Positions 47,450 through 48,221 of a stretch of DNA of 48,221 nt are shown here, piece after piece. The position numbers and the translations under genes are program-made. Origin of the DNA: Grammothele lineata (taxonomy: Eukaryota; Basidiomycota; Agaricomycetes; Polyporales; Polyporaceae); NCBI GenBank assembly GCA_002150815.3, contig NDFF03000248.1, positions 1 through 48,221 on the forward strand, written 5' to 3'. Below the pieces are notes generated by a model, which saw only the letters and a list, made by a program, of their open reading frames with translations, did no database searches and was not told where the DNA came from. Each line of letters starts with the position of its first letter. Position 1 is the stretch's first letter.

Positions 47450-47944
47450 GACTCTGAAGTCTTCTATTATCTTCTATGATGATTCGGCGAGCGTGATTCG
47501 AGCGAGTAGACGGAGAACCAGCAAGAGAGTGCAGGAAAACGGAGGGCAAGAGAGAATACAGACAGCTCGATCGGGAACGAGATCAATCTAGCCGAAGCCT
47601 GACTCGATCCAAATACACGTAAACAACGCGTCTCGCCTCGTCAGTCGCGTCGGGTCTCATGCGCGTCACTTACGCTGCACTCGTCCGACCGAATCTTATG
47701 CACTCTCGTTGCGACCTCTTGCATATGCCATGTCCCACAGATCTAGCTCATAACGGTCGTATCATGCAGCTCGTATTGCTGGCCGCCTTATGATCACCGC
47801 CGTCGAGTAGCCCTTATCTTATCACCCCCGTTTCAGATCCTACTCACGCAATCGCCCTTCCTTCGGCGAGATCTCTCCCTTGTCACGGCTCGCCGCACGT
47901 TCAAGCCAATATCTTAGAAGTAGCAAACCGGAACTACAAGCGAT
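47450..47944. promoter_or_regulatory. Divergent promoter between methionyl-tRNA synthetase and AIG2-like gene
   Basis: About 0.5 kb between two outward-facing start codons, so it should hold both promoters. C/T-rich tracts occur before 47945. No clear TATA box was found. Confidence 0.5.
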
Positions 47945-48221
47945 ATGTCGCACTCTGCCTTCTTCTACGGAACACTTCTTCATCCTTCGATTCTCCGTCG
48001 AGTGATTGGGCACCAAGGTGACAAGCTAGAGCTCTGCCCAGCCTTACTGCTGGTGAGTTTGTCAAGATACTTGGCTCAATGCCTCCGCTCTTGCTGGAAG
48101 CATGCTATTCTTCCCGTACCGTGTGCGGTCGCCTATTACATATCCTTTCATGCTCTGCGCGTTTTGAGCAATCATGACTGATTTCTATGCGCAGGAGCAT
48201 ACACGGCATAAGATCAAGGTA
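47945..48221 (+). CDS. AIG2-like / gamma-glutamylcyclotransferase-fold protein, 3' part missing
   Basis: Only the first exon (47945-48052) and 27 bases of the second (from 48195) are in the window. The N-terminus MSHSAFFYGTLLHPSILRRV carries the FFYGTL signature of the gamma-glutamylcyclotransferase fold, followed by IGHQGDKLELCPALLL. The next exon continues EHTRHKIKV, as in fungal AIG2-like proteins. The intron is 142 nt with donor GTGAGT and acceptor CGCAG, in phase 0. Members act on gamma-glutamyl or related amide bonds; the exact reaction cannot be judged from this fragment. Confidence 0.82.

Overview
This 48.2 kb window is nuclear DNA from a filamentous fungus, very probably an Agaricomycete (mushroom-forming or wood-decay basidiomycete). 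The evidence is a compact gene layout on both strands, almost every gene cut by several short introns of about 45-70 nt with GT-AG ends, and a gene set that includes a fungal DUF6534-type seven-helix protein, a secreted bicupin oxalate decarboxylase and a secreted tannase/feruloyl-esterase. I assigned introns by eye, by joining reading frames so that family motifs stay continuous. Phases were checked arithmetically for ARV1, the aquaporin, the IMO32-like gene and the forkhead gene.

Layout. 1-5.9 kb: the 3' part of ARV1 (ER lipid/sterol homeostasis), TSC13 (enoyl reductase of very-long-chain fatty acid elongation) on the opposite strand, a mitochondrial ribosome-rescue factor with a GGQ motif, and an aquaporin. 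6.2-8.8 kb: a secreted tannase/feruloyl esterase. 8.8-10.9 kb: a long stretch without a supported protein gene. 10.9-20.1 kb: a mitochondrial alpha/beta hydrolase (ABHD11/IMO32 type), then two large low-complexity proteins of unknown function transcribed divergently from a 1.3 kb spacer. 20.5-22.9 kb: secreted oxalate decarboxylase. 24.6-31.4 kb: a HIT-domain protein and the SAGA deubiquitinase UBP8 transcribed divergently, a conserved hypothetical protein, and THG1 (tRNA-His guanylyltransferase). 31.6-33.4 kb: a decayed O-acetylhomoserine sulfhydrylase (MET17 type). 35.7-43.7 kb: a divergent forkhead transcription factor, a pterin-4a-carbinolamine dehydratase-like gene, an alpha/beta hydrolase, a short unknown gene and a DUF6534 membrane protein. 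44.6-48.2 kb: cytosolic methionyl-tRNA synthetase, and the 5' end of an AIG2-like/gamma-glutamylcyclotransferase-fold gene that runs off the window.

Most genes are ordinary housekeeping genes and do not form an operon or a biosynthetic cluster. The two secreted enzymes (tannase and oxalate decarboxylase) fit a plant-material-degrading lifestyle, and each has a TATAAAA box about 45-55 nt before its start codon. I found no CRISPR array, no intact transposon and no complete tRNA gene. The best leads are two stop-free, multiple-of-three introns inside the UBP8 catalytic domain, the MET17-like pseudogene with a GC-AG intron, a twin E-box in the HIT/UBP8 promoter, an altered recognition helix in the forkhead protein, and the two unknown disordered proteins.
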